Positions 6,678-14,389 of a stretch of DNA of 27,057 bases are shown here, one piece after another. Source of the DNA: an uncultured Lachnospiraceae bacterium (GTDB taxonomy: Bacteria > Bacillota_A > Clostridia > Lachnospirales > Lachnospiraceae); contig CAJTOU010000040.1 of NCBI GenBank assembly GCA_910577835.1, positions 1 through 27,057 of the forward strand, written 5' to 3'. Below the pieces are notes generated by a model, which did no database searches, was not told the DNA's origin, and saw nothing but the letters and a program-made list of their open reading frames with translations. Numbering within the stretch: the stretch's first letter is position 1; the number at the start of each line of letters is the position of its first letter. A program made the translations under genes and the position numbers.

Positions 6678-9125
6678 ATGTTTTACAATACAGACCTTGT
6701 AACAAAAAATTATGTAAAAGATTCCCTGAAATTCCGCAGGGGAAGAAACTTTATTTCCATTATTGCCATAGCGCTGGCAGCATTTATTTTAACGGCAGTA
6801 TTTTCCATAGGCATTAACGCATTGTCCAGCTATGACAGCATGACAAAACGTTTTTATGGAACTTCCGCAGAAGGCTGTCTGACTAACGCTGAGGAAAAAC
6901 AAATATTGGCGCTGCAGAAATCCTCTCTGGTATCTGATGTTGGAGTCAGTACTGTTTTGCCAAAAGGAATTATAAAAGCAGAAAATGACATGAAAATTAT
7001 GCTTTCTTATGAGGATAAAACATCTTATTCTATGGTAAAACAGGGAATATGGAATGTTCAGGGAAATTATCCTGAAAAAGAAAACGAAATTATGCTATCC
7101 TCAAATTTTATTCAGGCATTTAAGGGGGAAAATTTGAAAAAAGGAGACAAGATTTTTGTCACCATCAATGGAAGCGAAGAAGAATTTATTATTTCCGGAT
7201 TTTTTTCATCAGAACTTATGAATGAAGAATTAGGAAAAGGATTTGTATCTGAAAAGTACAGTGAGAAAATGGAAGCGGCTGAAAAGACAATTTATTTTAA
7301 TTTTCAGGGAACGAAACAGGGAAATGATGTAGAAAAAATACTTGAGGATTTGACAAAAGAGTTGAATATTACAAAAGAACAGAAACTTCAGGCTTTTAGT
7401 ACCTTTGATTTTTCACAGGAAAAACTTCAGGTCTTAATAGTCATTATTATAGTGCTTATTATGATTTTGGTATGCGCATATCTTTTAATTTATAATGTAT
7501 TTTATATTTCTGTTTCGCAGGATGTAAAAACATATGGACTTTTAAAGACTCTTGGCGCCACTGGAAAGCAGATTAAAAAAATAATTTACCGGCAGTCCAT
7601 ATATCTGGGAAGTCTTGGAATTTTCATTGGCATAGCTGTTGGGCTGGCGGTGTCCATGTACGGACTGCCAGCTTTGGTGAATCATTATTCAAATCAGGAT
7701 GTCACAGCTTTTTGGAATTTTCATATCAGTATTGTTCTGTTTTCAGTATTGTTTACATTTGCCACAATCTTTGTCAGTGCAAAAAGACCAGCAAAACGCA
7801 TGCAGTCATTATCGGCGGTAGAATCATTAAAATATATGGAAAATGAAAGAGAAATAAAAAATAAAAAATTAAAAACCAGTAAAAATCAGTCGATTTCTAC
7901 TGTTATGGCATACCGAAATATGTTTTCCAATAAAAAAAGAAGTATTTTTGTACTTATTTCCTTATCGCTGGGGTTAATTATTTTCCTGTGTGTTTCAACC
8001 GTAGTAGCTTCAATCAGCCCAAAACATTATGTAGATTCCATGATTGATTCAACAATAGAAATAAGCAATGAGTATGTGATGAATGAGGATGGAAAGTATA
8101 TTTTGGCCGATGCTCTTACAGAAGGATTGGTTCAGGAGATAAGAAGTACAGAAGGGGTGGCTGATGTTTATTTAGAGCAGGCAGTCAAATATGATACAGA
8201 GGATTCGAAAGAATTTGACTCTTTTATCCAGTGGATGGAAAAAGAGTTTTCAGTGAAGCAAGATGAGATTCGGAGTAATTTTTATGCGGAGATAATCGGA
8301 TTGGATGCAGAATTATTTGACAAATATAAAGGAATTTCAAAAAAAGAATTGGAAAAATTTCAGTCAGGAAAATATTATTATATCAGTTCTGGATATAAAA
8401 AAGAGTTTATCCCGCCTGAAAAGGTGGAGGCTGTCTTGGAAGACGGTACACGGCAGGTATTTTCTTTCGGCGGATATATTGATATGGGGATTTTTATTTG
8501 TAGTTCCAGCGATGGACTTGGATTAAGTCTGATTGTACCTGAAACAGAACTTGAGAAAATAGCAGACAAAAATAAAATAAATACAAATTCCATTTATATA
8601 TATGCAAAGAATGGGAGAGAAAGTGAAGCAATTCAAAATATAGAATCACTTTTGTCAGGAAATAAGGAAATTGATATTTTAAGTGTAGAGGATGTTAGAG
8701 AAGATACAAAATTTATAATTACAATGCTTACAGTCATAGGAAATGGATTTTCGCTAATATTTGTATTTCTTGGAATTATGAATTTTATCAGCCTGATAAG
8801 TGCAGGTATTCAGGCAAGAAAAAAGGAGATATCCATTCTTGAAAGTATTGGCATGACAAAAAAACAGATACTTTCGATGCTTATCAAAGAGGGAATAGGA
8901 TATGCCATCATATCAGTAGGGGTAATGTTTACCATAGGACTTGGATTTACTTTGCTGGCTGTAAAAATATTATCAAATATGGTTGGATGGGTAAGATTTA
9001 CATTGCCGCCGCTCACTGTGGGGATTGTGTGTTTTATGGTGATTATACTTTGCGTGCTGATACCAGTGGTCATGTACCGAGGGATGGCGAAAGAGGAACT
9101 TATGGAAAGAATTAGATATGAATAG
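6678..9125 (+). CDS. FtsX-type ABC transporter permease
   Basis: An 815-residue membrane protein with two FtsX-like halves. TM1 is about 25-49, followed by a large extracytoplasmic domain, then TM2-4 at about 250-277, 305-330 and 347-368. The second half has TM5 at about 421-446, another extracytoplasmic domain of about 230 residues, and TM6-8 near 677-705, 740-765 and 780-801. This 1+3/1+3 topology belongs to mechanotransducing (type VII) ABC systems rather than to BceB, which has ten segments. The ATG at 6678 has a strong AGGAGG (6667-6672); the longer frame from 6609 overlaps the ATPase gene and lacks one. It pairs with the ATPase at 5999-6667 and is probably a peptide or lipid-active drug resistance pump, substrate not deducible. 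Confidence 0.92.
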   Translation: MFYNTDLVTKNYVKDSLKFRRGRNFISIIAIALAAFILTAVFSIGINALSSYDSMTKRFYGTSAEGCLTNAEEKQILALQKSSLVSDVGVSTVLPKGIIKAENDMKIMLSYEDKTSYSMVKQGIWNVQGNYPEKENEIMLSSNFIQAFKGENLKKGDKIFVTINGSEEEFIISGFFSSELMNEELGKGFVSEKYSEKMEAAEKTIYFNFQGTKQGNDVEKILEDLTKELNITKEQKLQAFSTFDFSQEKLQVLIVIIIVLIMILVCAYLLIYNVFYISVSQDVKTYGLLKTLGATGKQIKKIIYRQSIYLGSLGIFIGIAVGLAVSMYGLPALVNHYSNQDVTAFWNFHISIVLFSVLFTFATIFVSAKRPAKRMQSLSAVESLKYMENEREIKNKKLKTSKNQSISTVMAYRNMFSNKKRSIFVLISLSLGLIIFLCVSTVVASISPKHYVDSMIDSTIEISNEYVMNEDGKYILADALTEGLVQEIRSTEGVADVYLEQAVKYDTEDSKEFDSFIQWMEKEFSVKQDEIRSNFYAEIIGLDAELFDKYKGISKKELEKFQSGKYYYISSGYKKEFIPPEKVEAVLEDGTRQVFSFGGYIDMGIFICSSSDGLGLSLIVPETELEKIADKNKINTNSIYIYAKNGRESEAIQNIESLLSGNKEIDILSVEDVREDTKFIITMLTVIGNGFSLIFVFLGIMNFISLISAGIQARKKEISILESIGMTKKQILSMLIKEGIGYAIISVGVMFTIGLGFTLLAVKILSNMVGWVRFTLPPLTVGIVCFMVIILCVLIPVVMYRGMAKEELMERIRYE

Positions 9126-9172
9126 AAAAAATTAAATTTATTGAAAATAAGAAATATTGACATTGTCATATT

Positions 9173-9222
9173 AAAAATATCAGCACAAAATATAGAGGAT
9201 TCTGTTTTGTGCTGATATTTTT
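9173..9222. terminator. Bidirectional rho-independent terminator
   Basis: A perfect 18-bp stem: AAAAATATCAGCACAAAA (9173-9190) pairs with 9205-9222 around a 14-base loop. Flanking A and T runs let it work on both strands. It separates the plus-strand permease gene from the convergent minus-strand ABC-2 operon. Confidence 0.9.
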
Positions 9223-9270
9223 CTGGATATATTGACTACAATGAAATAAAACAGATAAACAAAAAATTTT

Positions 9271-9906
9271 TTAAAATCTTCTTTTTTCGTAACTGCGAAC
9301 CGCTATCCACCATGATATTCCAATCAATAAAATGTCTATGACAAATACAGTCAATATCATATGTTTTCTGATAAGCTCTGGCAGTACTTCGTTTGTATCA
9401 GGAGTAACAATAGAATTTGCCACGATAGCTGTCAGAATAAATACAATATAGTAAATCATCCTTCCTGTTTCTATACCAAATTTAAATAAAACGGAAAGAA
9501 GAATTGATGACATAATGATACAAATAGAAAAAATTATCACAACAGTCTGTATGCGGAGAGTATAATAATACCAGATATCGGAAGACAGTTCTGTTTTTGT
9601 AATAAAATATTGACCAATACAAATAAGTACCAATACAATGCCTAAAAGAGCAAGCATTATCAGATATTTTTCTGATACAATCTGTCTTCTGGTATAAGGC
9701 ATTGTTTGGCTGTATATATTCCATTTTGACTTTTCATCATAAGCAAGAAGTGTGACAGGAATAATACTCACCATCAGCATGGAATACATAAGAAAAAATT
9801 CGTCTTTTTTTGCAAATCCTGCCACAAGAAAACAAATGACAAATAAAAGTAAAAATCTGCAATATTTTTTCATTAAATACCAGTCTTTCAGAAACAATCC
9901 TTTCAT
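9271..9906 (-). CDS. ABC-2 type transporter permease
   Basis: A 211-residue integral membrane protein starting MKGLFLKDWYLMKKY, the usual cytoplasmic lead-in of the ABC2_membrane_5-like permeases. About six hydrophobic segments follow (near residues 17-34, 37-54, 86-106, 121-143, 152-168 and 183-203). A ribosome binding site (AAAGGAGG) precedes it, inside the end of the ATPase gene. It is the last gene of a GntR-ATPase-permease operon, with only one base between the upstream stop and this start. The set resembles Bacillus YtrAB-like cell-envelope stress transporters. The substrate is unknown. Confidence 0.85.
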   Translation of the reverse strand: MKGLFLKDWYLMKKYCRFLLLFVICFLVAGFAKKDEFFLMYSMLMVSIIPVTLLAYDEKSKWNIYSQTMPYTRRQIVSEKYLIMLALLGIVLVLICIGQYFITKTELSSDIWYYYTLRIQTVVIIFSICIIMSSILLSVLFKFGIETGRMIYYIVFILTAIVANSIVTPDTNEVLPELIRKHMILTVFVIDILLIGISWWIAVRSYEKRRF

Positions 9907-9907
9907 T

Positions 9908-10750
9908 TTACATTTCCTCCTTTATCATAAATATAAACAAATCTTCAATACTGATAACGCCTGTTTCCATACCCATTGGCAGTTTGTCTTTGTCTACAAC
10001 GACCTCTATCCCATATGGCGTAGATTTTTTTCCTTTTATTGCTTTCTTACTCAGTCTTTTCAGTTCTTCTTCCCCGCATCGAAGTATCCCATATTGTTCC
10101 AACAGACGGTCTTTTTCTTCACACAGCAGTATTTTTCCATTATGAATAAAAGTAATATAATCACACAACTTTTCCAAATCGCTGACAATATGTGATGAAA
10201 GTAAAATGGAATGTGTCTCATCTCTTGTAAATTCATATAACATATCAAGCACATCTTCACGGGCAATAGGGTCCAGTCCATTTGTGGCTTCATCTAAAAT
10301 CAACAACTTTGGATGATGTGACATGGCAGCGGCAATCCCCAGTTTCATTTTATTTCCACTGGATAAATCTTTAAAATCTGTATCTGCAGGAATTTTTAAT
10401 TTCTTTACAAGTTCTAAAAACACCTTGTCATCCCATTGCTTATAAGTATATTTCATAATTTTCCCAAGCTGTTCTGTCCGAATACATTCGGGATAGCCCG
10501 GTTCATTCAGCACAACTCCGATGTCTTCTTTTGTGATATGCAGTTCTTTTTGGTTATTTTTGCCCAAAATTGTAATACTTCCTGTTTCTTTTTCTATCAT
10601 ATCAAGAATCAGCTTAATTGTGGTACTTTTTCCGGCACCATTCTCTCCAATCAGTCCCATAATACATCCACAGGGCAAGGTCAGATTTACAGGCCCAAGC
10701 TGAAAGTTTTTATAGGATTTTGTTAAATCTTTTATTTCTAATGCATTCAT
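9908..10750 (-). CDS. ABC transporter ATP-binding subunit (ABC-2/YtrB type)
   Basis: A 280-residue ATPase with Walker A GENGAGKST, signature LSSGNKMKLG (a slightly divergent LSGGQ), Walker B LLILDEATNGLD and the switch histidine in LLSSHIVSDLEKL. A C-terminal extension of about 70 residues is typical for ABC-2 ATPases. I start it at 10750 (MNALEIKDLTKSY) because GAGGAGGA sits correctly for that ATG, whereas the ATG at 10768 overlaps that Shine-Dalgarno sequence. It lies four bases after the GntR stop and is read with the permease at 9271-9906. Function: powering export or extraction across the membrane, regulated by the GntR protein. Confidence 0.93.
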   Translation of the reverse strand: MNALEIKDLTKSYKNFQLGPVNLTLPCGCIMGLIGENGAGKSTTIKLILDMIEKETGSITILGKNNQKELHITKEDIGVVLNEPGYPECIRTEQLGKIMKYTYKQWDDKVFLELVKKLKIPADTDFKDLSSGNKMKLGIAAAMSHHPKLLILDEATNGLDPIAREDVLDMLYEFTRDETHSILLSSHIVSDLEKLCDYITFIHNGKILLCEEKDRLLEQYGILRCGEEELKRLSKKAIKGKKSTPYGIEVVVDKDKLPMGMETGVISIEDLFIFMIKEEM

Positions 10751-10754
10751 TTCC

Positions 10755-11129
10755 TTATTCCTCCTCATAAAGCAGATGTAACATACTGATAATATCTTCT
10801 TCCTTTAAATTGCAGGAAGCAGCAAGCGTTATAATATCCTGAAGATGTCCTTCTATTTTTTTCAAATTCTCCTCTCTTAGCAGCTCTATATTTTTTGGAG
10901 CTACAAAACAGCCCTTTGCCGCCACTGTGTAAATAAATCCCTCTTTTTCCAGCTCATCATAAGCGCGCTTTGTGGTAATTACACTGATATGTAAATCCTT
11001 TGCCAGATTACGGATAGATGGCAGCGGCATATCTTCCGCAAGTTCCCCGTTTATAATTAGATTTTTAATTTGAGAATAAATTTGCTCATAAATAGGGATT
11101 CCGCTTTTGTTGTCTATAAAAAGATTCAT
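10755..11129 (-). CDS. GntR-family regulator, YtrA subfamily
   Basis: A 124-residue repressor. The GntR winged helix-turn-helix occupies about residues 1-75 (NKSGIPIYEQIYSQIKNLI, then LPSIRNLAKDLHISVITTKR). Only a short helical tail of about 45 residues follows, which is the YtrA subfamily layout. The start at 11129 has an ideal ribosome binding site (AAAGGAGG); the earlier in-frame ATG at 11189 lies in the promoter. It is first gene of the operon with the ABC ATPase and permease and very likely represses it, through the palindrome at 11146-11174. The inducer is unknown; cell-wall antibiotics are typical for the subfamily. Confidence 0.92.
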   Translation of the reverse strand: MNLFIDNKSGIPIYEQIYSQIKNLIINGELAEDMPLPSIRNLAKDLHISVITTKRAYDELEKEGFIYTVAAKGCFVAPKNIELLREENLKKIEGHLQDIITLAASCNLKEEDIISMLHLLYEEE

Positions 11130-11145
11130 TTTCGCCTCCTTTGTC

Positions 11146-11189
11146 ATACTGTATATTATCAGTATATACAGTATAAACATATTTGTCAA
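11146..11189 (-). promoter_or_regulatory. Promoter and GntR operator of the ABC-2 operon
   Basis: On the minus strand TTGACA (11189-11184) and TATACT (11166-11161) are exactly 17 bases apart, a near-consensus promoter. A perfect inverted repeat with arms ATACTGTATA (11146-11155) and TATACAGTAT (11165-11174), nine bases apart, covers the -10 box. Binding there would block RNA polymerase, so autorepression by the YtrA-type regulator is the direct expectation. Confidence 0.8.
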
Positions 11190-11255
11190 GTATTTTTAAT
11201 AACGATACCAAATTAAAATTTGAAAATATTTAAACCCGCCCTATTTTAAAGCACA

Positions 11256-11357
11256 GCCAAAGGGAGTGTAAGGCTTTCTGTGATTTTCTGCAAAGCAGTT
11301 TTTAGAACTTCTAAACTGCACAGCAGAAACCACAGAAAGTTTTACACTCCCTTTGGC
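11256..11357. repeat. About 100-bp long imperfect inverted repeat (palindromic element)
   Basis: Outer arms GCCAAAGGGAGTGTAA (11256-11271) and 11342-11357 pair perfectly. Inside, CTTTCTGTG (11274-11282) pairs with 11331-11339, TTTCTGC (11285-11291) with 11323-11329, and a final GCAGT...TTAGAA stem closes the tip. It lies between the TetR stop and the GntR promoter. There is no T-run after it, so it is not an obvious terminator. It may be a dispersed non-coding palindromic element or a mini-transposon. Confidence 0.75.
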
Positions 11358-11383
11358 GTTCCTTAGGTATCATTTTCTTTTTT

Positions 11384-11992
11384 CTACACCCCTTCCGGAA
11401 CATGCTCCCGTATAATATTTCTGATATTCCGAAACAAATACGGCTTCAATTTCTCCAGTCCCACTGGTTCCCCATAAAGAATTGAACTATAACACGTCGC
11501 ACTTACCAGTTCAATAATCATAAACAGCATTATCTCTGGTTCCTCTATTTTATACTCCGCCTCCCGTATCATCTTCTGATACTCCTCATAAAAATCCACA
11601 TCCTCAGCCCCCGCATGTTCAATCAGTGCACTCTTAAAATAGCCCCAGCTCAAATTCTTTGATATAAACCTTAAAAGTGTCTTATTCTCATTCAACTGGT
11701 CCAGTATATGATTTACAATAAATATAATCTTATCTTCAAAAACATCTATTTCCTCTTTCTCCATCTCAGATATCGCCGCCAGAAACAACTGACTGGACTT
11801 ATGTGATATCAGCAGATTATTAATATCGTACTTGTCCTTAAAATAAAGATAAAATGTACCTTTTCCAATCCCGGCAGATTTTACAATATCCGAAATAGAT
11901 GTATCCTGAATCCCCTTTGACGTAAAAAGCTCAAACGCTGTACTAAGCAGAGCCTCCCTTTTTATTTTTTTATTTTTTTCCGCCTTTCCCAT
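11384..11992 (-). CDS. TetR-family repressor of the adjacent MMPL exporter
   Basis: A 202-residue TetR-type regulator. The N-terminal helix-turn-helix reads 'ALLSTAFELFTSKGIQDTSI' then 'SDIVKSAGIGKGTFYLYFKD', a textbook match. The C-terminal ligand domain (about 60-200) is diverse and hints at no ligand. The ATG at 11992 follows AAAGGAG at suitable distance; an upstream ATG at 12028 would add 12 residues before that ribosome site. It is divergent from the MMPL gene, with two identical-type operators in the shared region, so it most probably represses the exporter and lipoprotein genes. Confidence 0.93.
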   Translation of the reverse strand: MGKAEKNKKIKREALLSTAFELFTSKGIQDTSISDIVKSAGIGKGTFYLYFKDKYDINNLLISHKSSQLFLAAISEMEKEEIDVFEDKIIFIVNHILDQLNENKTLLRFISKNLSWGYFKSALIEHAGAEDVDFYEEYQKMIREAEYKIEEPEIMLFMIIELVSATCYSSILYGEPVGLEKLKPYLFRNIRNIIREHVPEGV

Positions 11993-12123
11993 AAATAATC
12001 CCACTCCTTTCTGAGTGTCCAAAAACATAAATAAATCATGCTATCCATCTTTGCTCTCTATCCTTGTCAATATATAGGTTAGCACAAATATAGAAAAAAA
12101 GTCAAGAATTTTGCAAAAAAATA

Positions 12124-12172
12124 TTGACCAATGGTCAGTTTTGTGGTATAACAAAAAAGTGACCGATGGTCA
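12124..12172 (+). promoter_or_regulatory. MMPL-operon promoter with two TetR operators
   Basis: TTGACC (12124-12129) and TATAAC (12147-12152) are 17 bases apart. Two 13-base palindromes, TGACCAATGGTCA (12125-12137) and TGACCGATGGTCA (12160-12172), overlap the -35 box and the start of the transcript. Their centres are 35 bases apart. Two sites differing only at one central base strongly suggest repression by the divergent TetR protein. Confidence 0.85.
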
Positions 12173-12201
12173 GTTAGAAAAGGAAAGGAAAGTGAAAGTC
12201 A

Positions 12202-14319
12202 ATGGTGAAATTTGGTAACAAAATTGTAAAGTATCACGTGCCTATTTTTATTATGGCACTGCTCCTGCTGATACCCTGCGCAATCGGGTATTTCAGTACC
12301 AGAATCAATTATGATATTCTTGCCTATCTTCCAAAAGATATCGAAACAATGAAAGGGCAGGATATTCTGGTAGATGAATTTGGAACAGGAGCTTTCTCAA
12401 TGTTCGTAGCAGAAGGAATGGAGGAAAAAGACATTGTCAAACTCAAGGAAAAAATGGAGCAGGTAGATTATGTAGCCAAAGTTATCTGGTATGACAGTCT
12501 TGCAGATATTACCGTTCCAATGAGTGTCCTTCCTGACTCTGTCAGAGAAGCATTTAATACAGAAAATACCACATTAATGGCAATTATCTTTGAAGAAACC
12601 ACCTCGGCGGATTCCACCATGGATGCCATTAAAGAAATACGAAAGATTGCAGGAAAGCAGTGCTTCTTAAGCGGAATGTCCGCAGTGGTCACAGATACAA
12701 AGGATTTATCCGAACGGGAAACTCCGATTTATGTATGTATTGCAGTTATATTATCTGTTGTGGTTTTAAGTATAACGATGGATTCTTTCCTGATTCCCCT
12801 GCTTTTTCTGTTAAGCATAGGAATAGCGATTGTGTATAATCTGGGCACCAATATTGTATTCGGTGAAATATCTTATATCACAAAGGCATTAGCGGCAGTA
12901 CTGCAGCTTGGTGTAACAATGGATTATTCTATATTTTTATGGCACAGTTATAAAGAAGAACAGAGCAATTATCCAGAGCAAAAGGATAAAGCAATGGCAC
13001 ATGCGATTGCAAATACTGTTACCTCCGTAGTAGGAAGCTCCGTAACCACAGTAGCAGGTTTTATTGCACTCTGCTTTATGAGCTTTACGCTTGGTCTTGA
13101 CCTTGGTATTGTTATGGCAAAAGGTGTTATATTCGGAGTTATTTGTTGTGTCACAGTCCTTCCGTCTATGATATTAATCTTGGATAAGGCAATCGAAAAA
13201 ACTTCTCATAAAAATATACTTCCAAGCTTTAACCGCTTTTCAGATTTTGTATGTAAATACCACTTTGTTTTTGTTCTTATATTTGCTCTGGCAATTATTC
13301 CGGCATATCTGTGTAACAGCAAAACGCCGGTATATTATAATCTGGACGAAACACTGCCAAAGGATTTGGATTCCATTATCGCAAATGCAAAGCTTCAGGA
13401 AGAATACAATATGAACAGCACACATATGCTTCTGGTAGATGCGGATTTGTCCTCCATAGAGGTTTCAAAGATGTGTGGAGAGATAGAAAAGCTTGACGGT
13501 GTCAAGACAATTCTTGGTATCGATGCAATTCTTGGTGGAACGATTCCGGCGGAGATTATACCAGAATCATTGACTGAAACTCTGAAAAATGAAAACTGGC
13601 AGCTAATGCTTGTCATGTCGGAATATAAGGTAGCAAGCGAAGAAGTAAATACACAGTGTACAGAAATATCAGGTATTATAAAAAGCTATGACAGCAGTGC
13701 CATGCTTGTAGGCGAAGCTCCATGTACAAAAGATTTGATTGAAATTACAGATAAGGATTTTAAGACGGTATCCGCCGTTTCCATAGGAGTAATTTTTGTG
13801 ATTATTGCTTTTGTATTCAAGTCCATATCCCTTCCGATTATTCTGGTATCGGTAATTGAATTTGCTATTTTTATCAATATGGGTATTCCATATTTGACTG
13901 ATACAACAGTACCGTTTATCGCTTCTATTGTAATCGGAACGATTCAGCTCGGCTCCACAGTGGATTATGCGATTCTTATGACTACCCGTTATAAGAAGGA
14001 AAGGTATAACGGATATAGTAAAAAAGAGGCTGTATCCACAGCCCACAGGGCTTCCATACATTCAGTCATTGTCAGCGCTTTAAGCTTTTTTGCGGCAACC
14101 TTTGGAGTGGGCATGTATTCGGAAATAGATATGATAAGCTCTCTCTGTACGCTGATGGCAAGAGGTGCGATTATCAGTATGATAGTAGTTATCTTTGTTT
14201 TACCGTCAATGCTTATGGTATTTGACAAACTGATTTGCTATACCAGCGTCGGATTTATACAAAAAACAGAAAAAAACAGTTCAAAAGGGCAGCGTCCAAT
14301 GGTGACATCGAAAGGATAG
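12202..14319 (+). CDS. MMPL/RND-superfamily exporter
   Basis: A 705-residue integral membrane transporter of the Firmicutes YdfJ/MmpL-like group. It consists of two homologous halves: TM1 (about 13-32), a large outward loop, a TM2-6 block (about 170-330), TM7 (about 345-370), a second outward loop, and a TM8-12 block (about 510-690). The conserved acidic motifs of the proton relay are present in both halves, as GVTMDYSIFLWH and GSTVDYAILMTT. The start at 12202 is preceded by AAGGAAAG. It is under the double TetR operator and is followed by a large repeat lipoprotein that may act as its extracytoplasmic partner. Substrates of this group are usually lipids or hydrophobic drugs. Confidence 0.93.
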   Translation: MVKFGNKIVKYHVPIFIMALLLLIPCAIGYFSTRINYDILAYLPKDIETMKGQDILVDEFGTGAFSMFVAEGMEEKDIVKLKEKMEQVDYVAKVIWYDSLADITVPMSVLPDSVREAFNTENTTLMAIIFEETTSADSTMDAIKEIRKIAGKQCFLSGMSAVVTDTKDLSERETPIYVCIAVILSVVVLSITMDSFLIPLLFLLSIGIAIVYNLGTNIVFGEISYITKALAAVLQLGVTMDYSIFLWHSYKEEQSNYPEQKDKAMAHAIANTVTSVVGSSVTTVAGFIALCFMSFTLGLDLGIVMAKGVIFGVICCVTVLPSMILILDKAIEKTSHKNILPSFNRFSDFVCKYHFVFVLIFALAIIPAYLCNSKTPVYYNLDETLPKDLDSIIANAKLQEEYNMNSTHMLLVDADLSSIEVSKMCGEIEKLDGVKTILGIDAILGGTIPAEIIPESLTETLKNENWQLMLVMSEYKVASEEVNTQCTEISGIIKSYDSSAMLVGEAPCTKDLIEITDKDFKTVSAVSIGVIFVIIAFVFKSISLPIILVSVIEFAIFINMGIPYLTDTTVPFIASIVIGTIQLGSTVDYAILMTTRYKKERYNGYSKKEAVSTAHRASIHSVIVSALSFFAATFGVGMYSEIDMISSLCTLMARGAIISMIVVIFVLPSMLMVFDKLICYTSVGFIQKTEKNSSKGQRPMVTSKG

Positions 14320-14389
14320 AAGTGTTCTGAAAATATCAGAGCTGTTGGAAATAGAAATATCAGAAATAGAAAGAAAGGAATGGATTGCT

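Noticed and set aside
13669..14228. Minus-strand open frames over the MMPL gene
   Set aside because: They run antisense through a well-supported gene and show no recognisable domain.
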